From Tigriopus japonicus (taxonomy: Eukaryota; Arthropoda; Copepoda; Harpacticoida; Harpacticidae): a stretch of DNA of 64,000 bases. Numbering within the stretch: the first letter of the stretch is position 1; each line of letters starts with the position of its first letter. This document shows, piece by piece, positions 1-11,948 of this stretch. The notes below the pieces were generated by a model. It had not been told where the DNA came from, searched no databases, and saw only the letters and a program-made list of their open reading frames with translations. Location: positions 791,680-855,679 of the forward strand of contig CM021320.1 in assembly GCA_010645155.1 (NCBI GenBank), read 5' to 3'. The position numbers and the translations under genes are program-made.

Positions 1-2
1 GT

Positions 3-1488
3 TGGCTGATGGTGACGTTTGCCCAGAATTCCGAAATGTTACTTGGTGGACGCTTTGTTCACGGTCTGGCCGATTCTTTGGCTGTGGCGCCCGCGATTCT
101 TTTCGTCTCTGAAGTCTCTCATGTCAGATTTAGGGGTGTTTTCATGACCTTTGCCACCATTTGCGCCACATTAGGCGTGCCTATTGTCTACATCATTGGA
201 TCTTACATTCCTTGGCGATATACGGCCTTCATTGGAGTCCTGACACCGCTAACAATTTTCGGCCTCTTGGCCATATCTCACGAATCGCCAATATATTTGA
301 TGAAGAAAGGTCGGGTAGAAAAGGCTTGGAATGCCCTAACTTGGTACCGAGGGCAAGATTTCGACATTGGAAACGAAATCTGTGAGATTCGAGCTGAAAA
401 CGAGGCCTCGTACAAAGAGTTTGTGGAAACCAAGCGGTCTCATTTTGTCTTAGTGGAACGCGACTCAATTCGACCTGCTTGTATCGCGATTGGGCTTATG
501 GGATTACTGCCCATGTCTGGATTGTTCAATATCACGTTCTTTGCCGCTGATATAATCAAGAATTTGGGCTTTGACACAAACCAAAATGGAATGTCTGTGG
601 TAATTGGATTGTTACGCACGTTTGGTTGTGCGATTTCCATATTTACCATCCAGAAATTTGGACGCCGACTGTGTTTGTTGGTGTCAGCTGTTTGGGTCAC
701 TCTGTCAATGAGTGTGGCCACATTTGGTGTGGTCTATCAAGAACTTTTTCATGAAATCCAAGATACCATCTTGGGAGAAGCTTTAAATTTCATCATTGTG
801 GGAGGATTATTCTCATTTATGTTCGGTATTGGTATGGGTATGAATCCTGTTCCGTGGATTCTTCTCGGAGAATGGTTTACTCCTGTAAATCGAGCATTCA
901 TCAACAGTTGTGGAACTGCCTTGTTCTTTGCTAGTTGCTTGTTGACAATTCAGGTAATACAGCGTCAAAAAAGTAAATCAAGGAATTTTTCAATCCCGTA
1001 ATTGACCCTATTATGTTTTTTTATCCTTATATTTTTATGTCCTCTTGTGAAAGCACGAAACAAAACAAAAATGTTCTGCACAGCATGGAAGACTCTTTTC
1101 CCCCTTTTTTGTTTCTTAAAAGCTCAAATAAAACTTTTGGCCGCGGCCGAAAAGAAAAAAAAATCTTTTTTACATTCTTAACATAAAGTTAAAAAATGTA
1201 GTTATGCTTGAAAAATTGTTGGGCAAACCCATACACATGTACAGAAGAGTAACTATGTATGTGATACTATTTCTTCTTTTACAGGTATCAGAGTTTCTTC
1301 AGAACCAAGTGGGCATGTCTGGAGTGTTATTTTCCTATAGTATTTGGTGCACGATCTTCACCGCAATTGCTTTCATGTGGGTTCCTGAGACCTTTGGTGG
1401 ATTGTATCACGCCACCATTCCCTCAGCCAATGAAGTGTCCATTGACGAAGATGATGACGAATCCATTCAATTGTCAGAAGATGTTTAA
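3..1488 (+). CDS. MFS sugar transporter (SLC2 / Tret1-like), 5' truncated
   Basis: This is the 3' part of a sugar-porter gene of the major facilitator superfamily, an integral membrane protein that probably moves glucose or trehalose across the plasma membrane. Two coding exons are visible, 3-953 and 1285-1488, joined in phase 0 across a 331-bp intron (CAG|GTAATA ... TTTTACAG|GTATCA); the intron holds nothing recognisable. About 384 residues are present and the N-terminus, roughly the first 100 residues, lies left of the window. Family signatures appear in order: GGRF followed by SEVSHVRFRG (the E-x-RG loop after TM4), HESPIYL (the PESPRYL site), FGRR, NPVPWILLGEWF (the PxPW..GE segment near TM10) and VPET near the C-terminus. 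Hydrophobic segments alternate with these loops as in 12-TM porters. The tail is acidic (DEDDDES). The substrate is inferred from similarity to Tret1-type transporters; another hexose is possible. The true upstream exon boundary cannot be seen. Confidence 0.88.
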
Positions 1489-2840
1489 CTTTGAGAAAAT
1501 GGACATTGATAGACGTCCAACATCCAAACATGTACAAATTGTCAAGCATTTTGGGACAATCTCTAATTCCATGACCTTCAATTGACCACAATTGCCACAG
1601 CATTGGGATTGGTCAATCACAATCCCATAAATATGTCTACGCCTGAAATGTTGTATGTTGATCATATCAATTTCTGCGATAAACTTACTAAAAAAGAAGC
1701 TTTAAATCTATTAGTTCTAATTATGTTTCAGAGAAAAACTAGTTACAAACTTTCTTTGTGTTTGAACAACCCTTATTCAGGACTCTGTACTGCTGAAACA
1801 ATAAGGTTTGAGCATGATTTAAAATTGCCATTGCACTTTAGGGCAAATCTCAAAAATTCAGCTTAGGTCTGATTCTTGGACTAAACACCTTTTTCCACGG
1901 AATGGACAAAAAAAAAGATGATCGATCCGTGGTTGATTCATCTTGGGAATCCAGAAAAGAAGGGCGCAAAGGATTCATCAAAATCTCACAACCTAGATAA
2001 ATTTCGTGACTTCAAAAGAAGGGGCTCTTTGGATGGGAAAGATATATTTCAGTAAAAAAGCATGCTCAGCATGTGCACACATCGGCCAAATAATATTTCA
2101 AAACTTCAAACCCAATCAGGGCTGACCAAGGCAGTATTTCAGTGACATAATGGCAAAGGATAAAAACTCAACCCTAAAAGCAGAACATAGAACATGGCAC
2201 CCCCGCTCTACTTCTTGCCGAAACGACTTCATTTTGACCAACTTTTTCCATAATCGTGAAAGCGGATGTGAAAGAGTGCCAGTGGGTCCATCTCGTCCAT
2301 GTAAGAGCCTTGCAGACCTTTAGTTTCAGTTTGGATGGACTTTTTCAACAAAAACTTGCTTGCATGTGCTCTGGAGAGTCATTGTTCTAAATTGCTATTT
2401 TGGATGACTACCTCTGCCTGGAAACGTCAATAATGAGTTTCCAACCTAATATAAAATAATTGGCGCATTCAAGTTAGTCAAGGCAAGGCCAAAAATTTTT
2501 CTTTCCTTGTGCCTAAATGCACCAAATCTGGCAAACGTTAATTCCTTTTATTTCAACTGTCTGGTAAATCCTGGTAAATAGTCCAATTTAGAGTTGTCCA
2601 TAGACAAGGAAACGACTCTTCGAGTTCATTCAATTTCACAAAGTAATTCTATTAGTTTCTATAAGTTCTCCATTATGCGTGGCATGCTTTTCAATGGCTC
2701 CTCTGTGGGCCCTTAAGCCTTGAAACTTGTGCCGGTATAATTAGGGAATAAATTAAAAGAGCCCAAATCCCCATAGTGACATTGCATGAAATGGGTTTCA
2801 GAACCAGATTGTCCTCATGCAAACCCTCCACCCACTCAAA

Positions 2841-2863
2841 GAGAGAGGGAGAGAAAGAGAGGG
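2841..2863. repeat. GA-rich simple repeat
   Basis: A purine tract of mostly GAGA units interrupted by GGGA and AAAG. It is low complexity, and it also matches the kind of GAGAG tract bound by GAGA-factor-like proteins, but nothing here shows such a role. Confidence 0.7.
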
Positions 2864-5800
2864 ACCGGAATTTTAAATGATTTTAAAATTGGATAGATCG
2901 TTTTCCCTTTTGGCCCCTATGTAGTATGTAGTTCCCATGTCAATTCGTTTTTAAGTCCAACCGAGTTGCATGCATTCGCCATTCATCTTTGATCTGTCTA
3001 CAATCAAGTATGATTATAACAGCAATGCAAAAAGAAGACATCCAAGGCGGCGAGACATCAGATCTTGCTTTTGGATGAAGCCACCAGGATAGAGTACGGT
3101 AGAGAGAGAGAGACGACAGTAAATAACATCATTTCATATGTCAACTCGGAAGAAGAGCCAGGGGCAAACCTGCAACCAGCGGCCCTTAATCTGTCTGAAA
3201 CAATTTTTCTCCATGATTTGTGGTCGGGTTGAGGGCCATAAACTTAGATATCTTGGAGATGGAAAAAAAGAAAGCTGGGTAACCCCCAAGATTGTTGTTG
3301 GACTTTGAGTGTGTGTTTACGCTATTTCTCATGGCAAGGGGAAAAAATTCAATGTTCATGCAGCCTTTCGAGTTTGGGAGGATATCGTGGCAGATTGCGA
3401 ATGTAATGTAGTATGTAGTAAGTATCCTTGGAGGGAGTTGACGCGGTCGCTTTTGGCGAACACGAAACCAATTTCCTTGGTTGTCATCGGCAACCTCTCA
3501 AGTTGTGATTACCATTTCGATGACGAAGAATAACAAATTCGCGTTCAAATCATCATCATGACTCTATGGAAAAAGTGGTGTCACTACTCATGTTGTTGAA
3601 GGCGAAATAGGTTACTAAACGATGGTTCGAGTGACGAAAAATTAAGCGAATGGAAAATGGAATGAGGACTAAGAAATTTTTGTACTTTTTTGTTTTAAAG
3701 ATATTTGTCCTGTTACATTTTGAATGATTTCATAATCATCGCTCAAATGCATACGTCAATCCACAATTTTCAATCGTGATGATTGTGAAATAGATATTTG
3801 ATTACTTTCAAACCTTGAATGCATGTAAAGCTTCATTTCTATTTCATTTCAAATGAACCATTAAAATACAAGATATTTTTTGTATTCGGCCTACAGAGTT
3901 CACATCGACTTCGATGTGACGACTTTCTCAGAATTTTCCGTTTTAAGGAAGACTATTTCATTCCCAAGGAATTGGTTGGCTAGTTCGTTATTGTACCACA
4001 AAATTTCCAAATATTTTAGGTTGCATAAGTATAAAATCCAATTTCAACTTTCTTAGAATTAACAGCTGAGAGTTACGTAGGTCTAGGAAACGCCAAATTT
4101 CATGAAAAAAATTGTAGAGCAAAGAAAGCCCTTTATTGCATCATAGTAAGGGCTCGGACAAACTTGCAACAAAAATTGCAAATTTTTGCAACATTAGTCA
4201 AATTTAGTAATTTTTCCATTATGTCGCAACAAACTTTGGGCATTTTCTTTTTGTCTTGATCAATTGAATCATGCGGGAGATTGTTCAAATTGTATGACTG
4301 AAAAGCACTTATACAGGATATTTTCAAGGAATTAATAGTTGCTTTTATTTCTGTAATAATTTGTGCAAGTGTGTCCTTAAGACAGCCGAAGGTTAAAGCA
4401 AAGACAAACTTAAGAATACGAACTTTCACCCACACTTGAGACTTGTACTAGCATTTGTCCAACTTTAAACTTTTATGTCAAAAATTGTTATTTTTAGGCC
4501 AGATATTTTATTATTATTTTCTCAATGTTATTGAGAAATTCAGTGGCTTTTGTGGCTGTTTGCAAAGTCAAAACAGAAGTCCCGCCCTGACATGTTCCCG
4601 ACCTGACTTTAATATCCTCGACGAAACGAGCCTGGCAGAATTTATTTCCCAGGGCCAATTTCGGCGGTGAATTCAATGATACTCATTATTTGGCGCACAT
4701 CACGCCATCCTTAGGTTTGGTTGCACATGGAACTTTGGGATTGATTGACACGGCTAACAATATCCGACAAGCAGAGTTTTTTCACTCAGAATGTCTTTAT
4801 TGTAAATATTGGAGCACCTGGAGACTTCCCGGGGTCATAACAAAGGTCAAGATTGAACACATTTTTACTCACCAGACCGGAAGTTGCTTAAGGCCACGCT
4901 ATTTGGTACGGAATTGTTTTTTAGTCACTGAAACCCCAACTCGAAGAGATTCGAAAATTAATTGAGCCATTTTCTTTTTGTTTGCAAAATTATCCAATAA
5001 GGGATTGTCTACAGGCTACATGGTACGGACACCAAATGGAAGTCAACCAATGAGAGATGATCAAATGCACAACTTCGTGCTGTAATTGCCAAATCTAATT
5101 TTCTTTACTCAACCTCTTTTTAAATAACTGGTGGAGTATGATGCTGGTTCAAATATGATTATTGATGCTCACCAAGGCAAACACGATCAAGAAATACAAC
5201 CAGAAACGCGTTTACTTATTTTTTAAACCTCATCAATATGTTTGAGTGAAAACATGAAAATATTGTGTTTCTTTTGAAAGTAATTCACAATTTTTTTTCG
5301 TTTAGACCTTGCCACTTGCAAAATAATTCGAGTCTTGGGGCCCTTTCAGATATGGCGTTCTGTGGAAATGTCCCAATCAAGGTGATTTGTGCTTCCAATA
5401 ACTTCTCAGTCCATCATGGCTTGTTACCATAAATGAGGGAACGCGCATCTTCTCTTAACTACTCAGCTATCACATTCCTTGAAACAAAGGCATTACCTTT
5501 GTGGAACTGAGCTCATTTATGATTCATCCCTAACATTCCATAACATTCAAATTAGAGGGCGCAGTCCTTTTGACTTAATTTGATGTCTTCATAGGTCGGT
5601 ATCAATCACATCCACAGATCATCATGTCCAAAGATACAAAATGAGCTTCTCAGTCGAGAATGTTCTAAAACCAATCCAAGCATTCTATGTTCAAAGTGGC
5701 TGAGTATTGTATTGAGAAACCAAGTGGTTCTCTTGCTCCGTCTATCCAATTATCGAAATGAAATGAGGTGATCTCACCTTCGAGGAGGCGATGATTATCC

Positions 5801-6645
5801 GGGGAAAACTTCCTGCCAATATTGTGCAAATCGAGTTTTTTCCACAAAAATCTCCGGCCATGATTTTATCAAGAAATGAAACACGTAAATTTGATTAGGA
5901 GATTGGAAAAAAATTGCAGTGTTCGTCAACCAAGCGAGAGAAGACTGGATCACATCGTTCATTCGTGGATGTAGAATGTACCTAGAACGTAGTACATGGT
6001 ATGTACACCGAAATGTGGAGTAGTAAATGTGCATGTGGTGATTTGCCGTTGCACAAACGCCTCAGATCCATCCACCTATCAATTCCTTGAACTAAGTTTG
6101 AGCCATTCTCATTTCTTGAAGGAACTATCAGAAGCGGATCAACCAACTCAGTTTTCAGCAGATATGAATACAAATACTAGGAGAAATACTTCGGAAGATG
6201 TTCAAGGAAACGGGAACGAGAAAAGTGATGGTTGCCGTACAGAACATTGGATATTCTTTTGAAATTCCACTGAAGTGGAACATCAGCTTCAAGCAGGTTT
6301 TAATATTTTTGTGAGCTATGCTCCCACCGGATCCTTCATTGATTAAAACTCCTTTTTGCCCATGTTATCATTCACCGTGTTGCTCTCACTTGAGCAAGTT
6401 CCATCATGTTCCACTTCTAAACCACAGATTTTTACCCGAAGTAGAGATTGTCAAGCATGCAAGAATTTAGAGAAGAGAAGAAGTTCCTGGAGGGGCCAGG
6501 GAGGTCTCTGATCTCAAGAACGGATCGAAATCTGTGCATTACAAGGTTGAGTGGATCTTGAGACTCGAGGGTGTCATAAAACTTTGAAATTTCCATTAAC
6601 TCTAGGAAATAGATAAGCCAAACACAAGGAAGGCCTTTTCACTCC

Positions 6646-6671
6646 CTTGCTTTCTTGCTTGCTTGCTTGCC
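6646..6671. repeat. (CTTG)n microsatellite
   Basis: Imperfect tandem CTTG units with one CTTT interruption. A similar (CTTG)n tract recurs at about 37871-37889. Confidence 0.65.
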
Positions 6672-7593
6672 TTTGGAAACGAGAGATGGGTTGAACTTTT
6701 TTTGCTTCTTCACTTGTGGAACTTTGGGACCTGCTTCATCTTTGGGACCTTTCTTCAACACGAATGGAAACATGGAACAGAGGAGATTCAATGACTTTGG
6801 TACTTTTATCGAACACTTTTTATCACCCGGGGATTTATTGGACCTCATTGTCAGCTGATTCAAACTCGTGATCTGCGATTGTGGTCGATTTGACGGGATT
6901 CATGAAGACAAATGGTCCTTTTCCCAATGTTTGGACTTCTACCACACTCGCAGAATGATGATCCAACTCTCAACTTTCAACCTGTGGAACTTTGGATGCT
7001 GTCGTACCAAAGGTTCCAATTGGATGCTCTTTTCTCTCAATGCAAAAAAGGGATGGAGACCGAGTGGTTCCCTTTCGCTCTCGTGATTTTTCCTCAAGAG
7101 TCAGCAGTCACATGTGTAATCCATGTTCAAATATCATTTGGTTTTCCATTTCTGGTGTGGTTCATTCGGGATTGGCTGATCCCTTTGAAGCTTTGAATCC
7201 TCGTCGTCGCTTTGCCAGAAAGAGATTCTTGATCGGCTAGAAATTGAGGTTTGGTCATGCTCACTGACTCTGATATTTGATGACGATAAATCCTCTCTCC
7301 TCCAATCTCGGAAAGTGTCACGAGGGATATTTATTTTCATATCAAATACAATTTTTCTCCCCACTTCCATCGTCTCCGTGAACATCAATGGCGCTCACAT
7401 TGAGCATTCAAATACCCACGGCCGTTCATTGTTCATTTCCAAACTAATCGTATTCGAAATGCTTGACACTGGGCCCATAATTACGGTCTAATAACCCTTA
7501 CGAACGAACAAACACACGCGCAACCATCGGATGACTTCTTTGGTACTCATTGAGATCCTCCATTACGTATCATGCATGCCGACAAAAGTGAAA

Positions 7594-7615
7594 GAGTGAG
7601 TGAGTGAGTGAGTGA
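7594..7615. repeat. (GAGT)n microsatellite
   Basis: Five perfect tandem GAGT units flanked by imperfect ones; simple repeat with no coding content. Confidence 0.8.
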
Positions 7616-8904
7616 AGGAACAGTGAGCGAGAACACGTTGGTTGGAAAGACACTTGTCCAACAGTTCAGAGGAAGTGCTCTTCATTTTTTGCGGGTCAAA
7701 TCTGACATTCCCGACCGACAATCTTCTTTCTCCCCTCCTCGGCTACCACTATTTTGAAATCATTTGGTGTTTCGACTCAGAATGGGTGTGCAAAGCCGGC
7801 TGAAAGTAGTAAATTGGCAAGCCATCTTGGCGGCTAAATTCATGAGGGCAAAACTTTTGGCAAGCCTTGCCAAGCAGGGAAAATCAACTAAAGCCAAAAA
7901 TCATAAAAGCTAGCAATTATCATCACATGTGCATGCGATCAACCTTGCCGCAGAAAATACAGTCCCAGCTCCACTTGAGTCACTTTAATGAGTTCCCAAA
8001 AACCAGGCTAAAAGATGATCTGCATAATCGAATGAATTGGGCTTTCCGAATGAAAAGTTCTTGGCGAATGAAAAATGAAGTCTGTTTCTGGAGGCAAACA
8101 CAAAAATTAACCTGTCAACGGTTTAACAGTGAGACCAGGTACTGTAAATAAACCAGCGGTGGGTTGAAGGGGACTTTTTTTCATTTGAGAGGGTGAACTA
8201 ACGCCTCGTGAATGAAAGTTTGAAGAGCCAATCAAAAAGTTTGGGTTCATTAGGAAACTTCATTAGGCGGAATCAGGTATTCATTTCGGTATACTGTCAC
8301 ATGAGTGGAACACTTTCTCAAGCAGACACGCCTGTTTTTGCTTTTCCCATTAATATTACTCCAGTTTCAATCGAATTGTGAGTCTCTCGGCCAATGAAGA
8401 AGACTTCTAGTAGTAGATAGAGCATTGTTCTCATCTTTCAAAGAAAACTGAATGCAATCATATGAAAATTGTTTCGATTTTTTAAATCCTTTGTTGATCG
8501 TATGAAGAGGTCAAGTATACGGTGTAAATGAAAACAATCAATTATTATTATTATATCTTTCAAATCCAGCAAAGTTTTAAAAAAAAGTTCACTCAAAATT
8601 AAGCAAATTATGCTTTCGTATCAATACAAGGAGGCTTTAAACACTTTTAGGAAATAAAAAGAACAAGTGCTTTATCCGCAAAATCAATTCTATTCTGCGG
8701 GACTTTGTTCAACATGGTTGCCAAAATCCATCCTTATGAAATAACCTTTTCTTATTTAGCCTCTGAAAGGTTGGCATCTGGGCCTTGCTCCCATAATCTC
8801 ACGTACAACACTCGATGTTTTCACTGACCTTCCAAGTAAAAACAAATTCAAATTTGAACTGAGCTGTCCTTATCTTGGTCCAGAGTGCTATAGTTGCAGT
8901 CTTC

Positions 8905-8912
8905 TTATAAAG
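8905..8912 (+). promoter_or_regulatory. Possible TATA box of first sulfotransferase gene
   Basis: TTATAAAG lies 25 bp upstream of the start codon. If it is used, transcription would begin almost at the ATG, giving a very short 5' UTR. This is a sequence match only; an upstream non-coding exon is an alternative. Confidence 0.25.
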
Positions 8913-8937
8913 ACCAAGTAACAAATTAAAGTCAGTA

Positions 8938-11032
8938 ATGGCGTCCAATGTAACTTTTTGCCCGCTGGAAAGCGATCACGTTGAGGCTGTCCTGAAAGTG
9001 TTTTCACCGGGATCTTGTGAACTGAATTTGGTGCAAGTTGGACCTCGATTGAACTATTTGCCCACGACCATTCAAGATTCGGCTGATAAGATCCGTAATC
9101 TGGAGCTCCGTGCTGATGATGTGTGGATCATAACGTACCCCAAATGTGGAACCACGTGGTCCCAGGTAATATTTACCAAGTTAACTAAGCATGCGTGGCA
9201 AGAAAATTAGACCAAAATCGCAAATACACACGAAAATCTCGCTTCATTCTAAACGTTTTCCATGTCAAGTTTGAAATTTGTGTTCGTTTTCAGCTTATAA
9301 TTTATTAGTCTTGCATCTAGGTTCAAGTATATGATTAAGGTTCAAATATGACAAATAAGAGATGAAATGACTGAAACAAGCAATTAAACTTTAAAACGTT
9401 GTATGGTGGAAAAAAAGATGTTAAATGACCAATTTAGACAAAAAATCGTTCAGTGTCCAAATGATTACCTTTTTCATTAGGAAATTGTTTGGCAAATGGT
9501 CAATTTGGATTTTACGGATGACAGAGACCTTTTCGTCAAAAGTCCTTTCCTGGAAATGGAGCTCATAGCCACCTCAAACCCAATGCCACCCCCACCAAAC
9601 GATGCGCCAATTGGGCCTCCACCATCACATATTATAAGCTCCATTGAGCATTGCTCCTCAATCAAGTCTCCCAGGGTCATCAAGACACATTTGCCACTTT
9701 CCATGTTACCTCCTAAGCTCCTAGACACTTGCAAAGGTAGGTAAAGGTAGAAGAAGCACCAAATGTTTAATACTGAAGGAAAAATCCAATCTTTCTCACG
9801 CGAGGTTGCTGGCTTTAGGTTTGCCATAACCCCTTACATAGTGCACCATCTTGTGAAATCAAGAAGCATGTTCCTTTGTATAGCACCCCTGAACCAAAGT
9901 CGAATAAAGCAAGGGATGCCATTTGCGTTCACCTTTAGAAGAAAGCTTTGTTCCTCATTGCATTCAACTGAAAAATACTAGACCTTGAAGGCTTATTGGC
10001 AGACCTAGTTGGGCAACCTATCGTGATAAAGATTGGTAATTGGATTGCTTCCATCATTAATGTTTAACTTCATTTGGTGTTTCGTTTCTTATTGGCAAAC
10101 GCAAAACAGCTGACATGTTGTGCTGGGTGATCAACTGTGTGCTGTGAGCAGTATTTCTTTATTTTAATAGGTTGACCGCACGTGAATGCGTTGCAACGTG
10201 ACCTCGTCTCAGTCGAAGGTCAACAGATGCTTAATGAAACGATTTTTTCGAGAGCAGAGAACATGAACCTTTAGTTTTACCTAAGGTCTTTCCTTATGGT
10301 ATTCTTTTGCTCAATCAGCAAATGCAAAGTCAACCCACCCACATGATAATGACAATCAGACTGGGACATTTCTTATAAGCATTCAAAATTAAAACCATTC
10401 ATTGGATAGGTCACATGACTCTACAAACCTATGGTTTTTATTCAAAATATTCGTTCTTCATATTTTCTAGTGATTTTTGTGTCAAGGCACCCACTGGACT
10501 CATGCGTGTCTTATTTTCATCATGCCAAAAATGGGAAGCAGTTCTTTCGAATGCATGGAAGTTTCGAAGATTATGCAAAGTTGTTCTTAGCTGGCCAAGT
10601 CATGTTTGGGAACTACTGGGACCATCTCCAGGTAAGAATTAAATGGCAGAAAAAATACATATGAACTCCATTGATTTCAAATTTCAGGAGGCCTGGCAAA
10701 ATCGAAGCCACAAAAATGTACGGTTCCTTTGGTACGAGGATATGCAAGACGATTTAAACCAGATCCTCCACGACTTAAACAAGTTCCTTGGGACAAAGAG
10801 AACGAATGAAGAGCTCAAAAGAATAGAAGAATTTGTGCAAATCACGAACATGAAGGCCAGATCCATGGATCGAGCAAAAGATGAAGCTGAAAAGGAATTC
10901 AATTCCATGTTTATTCGTCAAGGAGGTTGTGGTCAGTGGAAGGACTATTTTAACGGTGAACTACGCGAGGATGCTCGAAAATGGCTTGAGGTTAACATGA
11001 AAAGAACCGGAATAGTTGTTCGTGGCGAATGA
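8938..11032 (+). CDS. Sulfotransferase (SULT family), tandem copy 1
   Basis: Cytosolic PAPS-dependent sulfotransferase, reconstructed as 329 aa, the usual SULT size plus a small insert. Coding exons are 8938-9165, 9481-9736, 10471-10631 and 10688-11032; all introns are GT..AG and the frame is continuous. The 5'-phosphosulfate loop TYPKCGTTW is at residues 66-74, the catalytic His in KTHLP is His146, and a WYED motif follows at 230-233. The 3'-phosphate-binding region reads SRHPLD...VSYFHH (166-179) where its neighbour and most family members have RNPKD, and the C-terminal loop reads RQGGCGQWK (292-300) instead of the usual RKGxxGDWK. The PAPS-contacting Arg and Ser remain, so activity is possible but may be altered. 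A Pro-rich insert at about 110-124 precedes the catalytic His. The acceptor is unknown; likely small phenols, alcohols or amines, in detoxification or hormone metabolism. The introns of 315 and 734 bp hold no other gene. Confidence 0.92.
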
Positions 11033-11948
11033 ACGTATTTCGTGAACTGGATTCACGAACTATACACTCAAAATACAAATTGATATGTGGGGACTCTGTG
11101 TGAGAAGACAGAGTACTATCAAAGTTCATTGTGCCTGCTGGATGAGATGAAATAAATGAACAAGGTCAATTATCTTGCATCATGATACATAAACCTCCGA
11201 AAGACCTTTGTCGGAAAATGTTACGTTTGAAATGCGCTAAAAATGAGATCTTAGTAAATAGAAACTGCCTTATTTACATCATCGCCCTTTCAAATTCAAA
11301 GCTGACGCTGAAGCTAAACATACTGTATAGGTGAGGTGTTTTAGTCCAGAGTTTTAGATATACTTCTTAGCAAATATTTGTTCACTCTCTGATAGACGAC
11401 TGTATGAGTTTGAGTACATTAGTGATGGGCAAAATGTTATCATAGTGCTGATCCGATTCGATTGTTGGCGAGACGGATCAAAAACAACATACGTACACTC
11501 ATTAAAATCGAAGCCAATGTCCAAATATAAATGTCCTAAAAGGATCATTTTCCCTTGGAAGGAGCCCTTGTAGTTTTCTAGTTTTCTTCAAGGTACATAA
11601 CAAAGCTAGTCAGTGTTAAAAGATTATCATTGATCCATGATCTGCTTTGTGACATTCATCAGAATGATGTTGATGTTGAGCTATATCTTCCTTAAACTTG
11701 ATTTGATAAAGCCAAAAGAACTAAAACTTTTTACTGCAGTAAAACTTTATTCGTAAGTTATCAAACCATCACGACTTTAATTCGGTGTCTTCCGAAGTGT
11801 TCCAAATCGGCATATTTTGTTTCTTCCAGAGAGCAAAAGAGTCAACTCATAGAGTCATTGATCTACGTAGCTCTGAGTAGAAGTCGAAAACAGCTGGCCT
11901 ATCACCAATGTACACTATCCCCATCATTTAACCAAAGTGACTGCAAGA
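11033..11948. other. Spacer between the two sulfotransferase genes
   Basis: This 916-bp spacer holds the 3' UTR of the first gene (AATAAA at 11151) and presumably the promoter of the second. I see no TATA box close to the second start codon and no additional gene. Confidence 0.6.
11151..11156 (+). promoter_or_regulatory. Polyadenylation signal AATAAA, sulfotransferase copy 1
   Basis: A canonical AATAAA hexamer about 120 bp after the stop codon of the first sulfotransferase gene, on the same strand. It is the nearest such hexamer after the stop. Confidence 0.55.

Larger units (their letters stand above)
1489..8904. other. Intergenic DNA, no gene recognised
   Basis: About 7.4 kb between the transporter and the first sulfotransferase. 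Open frames are short, lack a recognisable domain, and lack paired splice sites that would chain them into a gene. It contains GA-rich and GAGT/CTTG simple repeats, and two short perfect inverted repeats: TTTCTCAAT/ATTGAGAAA at 4518-4538 and TTCCACT/AGTGGAA at about 6267-6282. The transporter's 3' UTR must lie at its left end, but no clear AATAAA hexamer follows the stop closely. Confidence 0.6.

Noticed and set aside
4518..4538. Perfect 9-bp hairpin with 3-nt loop
   Set aside because: Too short to be a small-RNA precursor or a transposon end, and no flanking duplication; expected by chance in AT-rich DNA.
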